Source: Mycobacterium sp. (GTDB lineage Bacteria > Actinomycetota > Actinomycetes > Mycobacteriales > Mycobacteriaceae). From it: a DNA stretch of 6,038 bases. The position numbers were made by a program, and so were the translations under genes. Position 1 is the first letter of the stretch; each line of letters opens with the position of its first letter. The notes under the pieces are model-generated. The model worked only from the letters and a program-made list of their open reading frames with translations, ran no database searches and was not told the DNA's origin. The stretch covers positions 1 through 6,038 of the forward strand of contig JAHBAP020000191.1 of the NCBI GenBank assembly GCA_018500005.2. The letters are read 5' to 3'. Positions 6,020 to 6,038 of the stretch are shown one piece after another.

Positions 6020-6038
6020 CTGTCTCTTATACACATCT
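6020..6038 (+). other. Nextera/Tn5 mosaic-end adapter (sequencing artefact)
   Basis: The last 19 bases, CTGTCTCTTATACACATCT, are exactly the reverse complement of the Tn5 19-bp mosaic end used in tagmentation libraries. They are at the extreme right edge and interrupt the oxidoreductase gene. This is untrimmed adapter, not genomic sequence or a natural transposon. Confidence 0.98.

Noticed and set aside
6020..6038. End of a natural Tn5/IS50 transposon
   Set aside because: The 19-mer is the engineered mosaic end, at the very edge of the window and with no transposon sequence beyond; adapter is the simple explanation.

Overview
The window is high-GC DNA. It carries the block MFS permease / leuB / serA / FAD-dependent oxidoreductase, which matches the gene order I recall around Rv2994-leuB-serA1-Rv2997 of Mycobacterium tuberculosis. 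Together with a 528-residue SerA with an ACT domain, a short LeuB, GTG starts and TAnnnT-type -10 elements, this points to a Mycobacterium or close relative. The species cannot be named from the sequence.

Layout. Bases 1-69 are a perfect reverse complement of 121-189 and look like a fold-back artefact at the contig edge. A 12-TM MFS permease occupies about 70-1314 (+). Bases 1315-1514 hold a hairpin (1350-1371), a likely -10 element (1396-1401) and a thiamine pyrophosphate (TPP) riboswitch (about 1419-1508) whose 3' strand is also the ribosome binding site of the next gene. Then come a PnuC-family transporter (1515-2123, +) and, overlapping it by 8 bases, a NadR-like P-loop kinase (2116-2640, +). 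The kinase meets leuB tail to tail with stop codons overlapping by 4 bases. On the minus strand, serA (3653-5239) and leuB (2637-3656) form a coupled operon with a 4-base GTGA overlap. A 53-base divergent promoter region separates serA from an FAD-dependent oxidoreductase (5293 onward, +). That gene is cut off by the contig end, where the last 19 bases (6020-6038) are the Tn5/Nextera mosaic-end adapter.

Main point. The transporter-kinase pair would normally be annotated as nicotinamide riboside uptake (PnuC plus NadR-type ribosylnicotinamide kinase). The TPP riboswitch directly in front of it argues instead for thiamine: a PnuT-type facilitator bringing thiamine in and a NadR-like kinase phosphorylating and trapping it, shut off by TPP. 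The pair appears to be inserted between the permease and leuB relative to the M. tuberculosis order. The kinase's substrate is the least known and most testable part. leuB and serA are ordinary leucine and serine biosynthesis genes.

Two technical caveats affect the ends. The left 69 bases are probably not genomic in this arrangement, so the true start of the MFS gene is unsure. The right 19 bases are adapter and should be trimmed.
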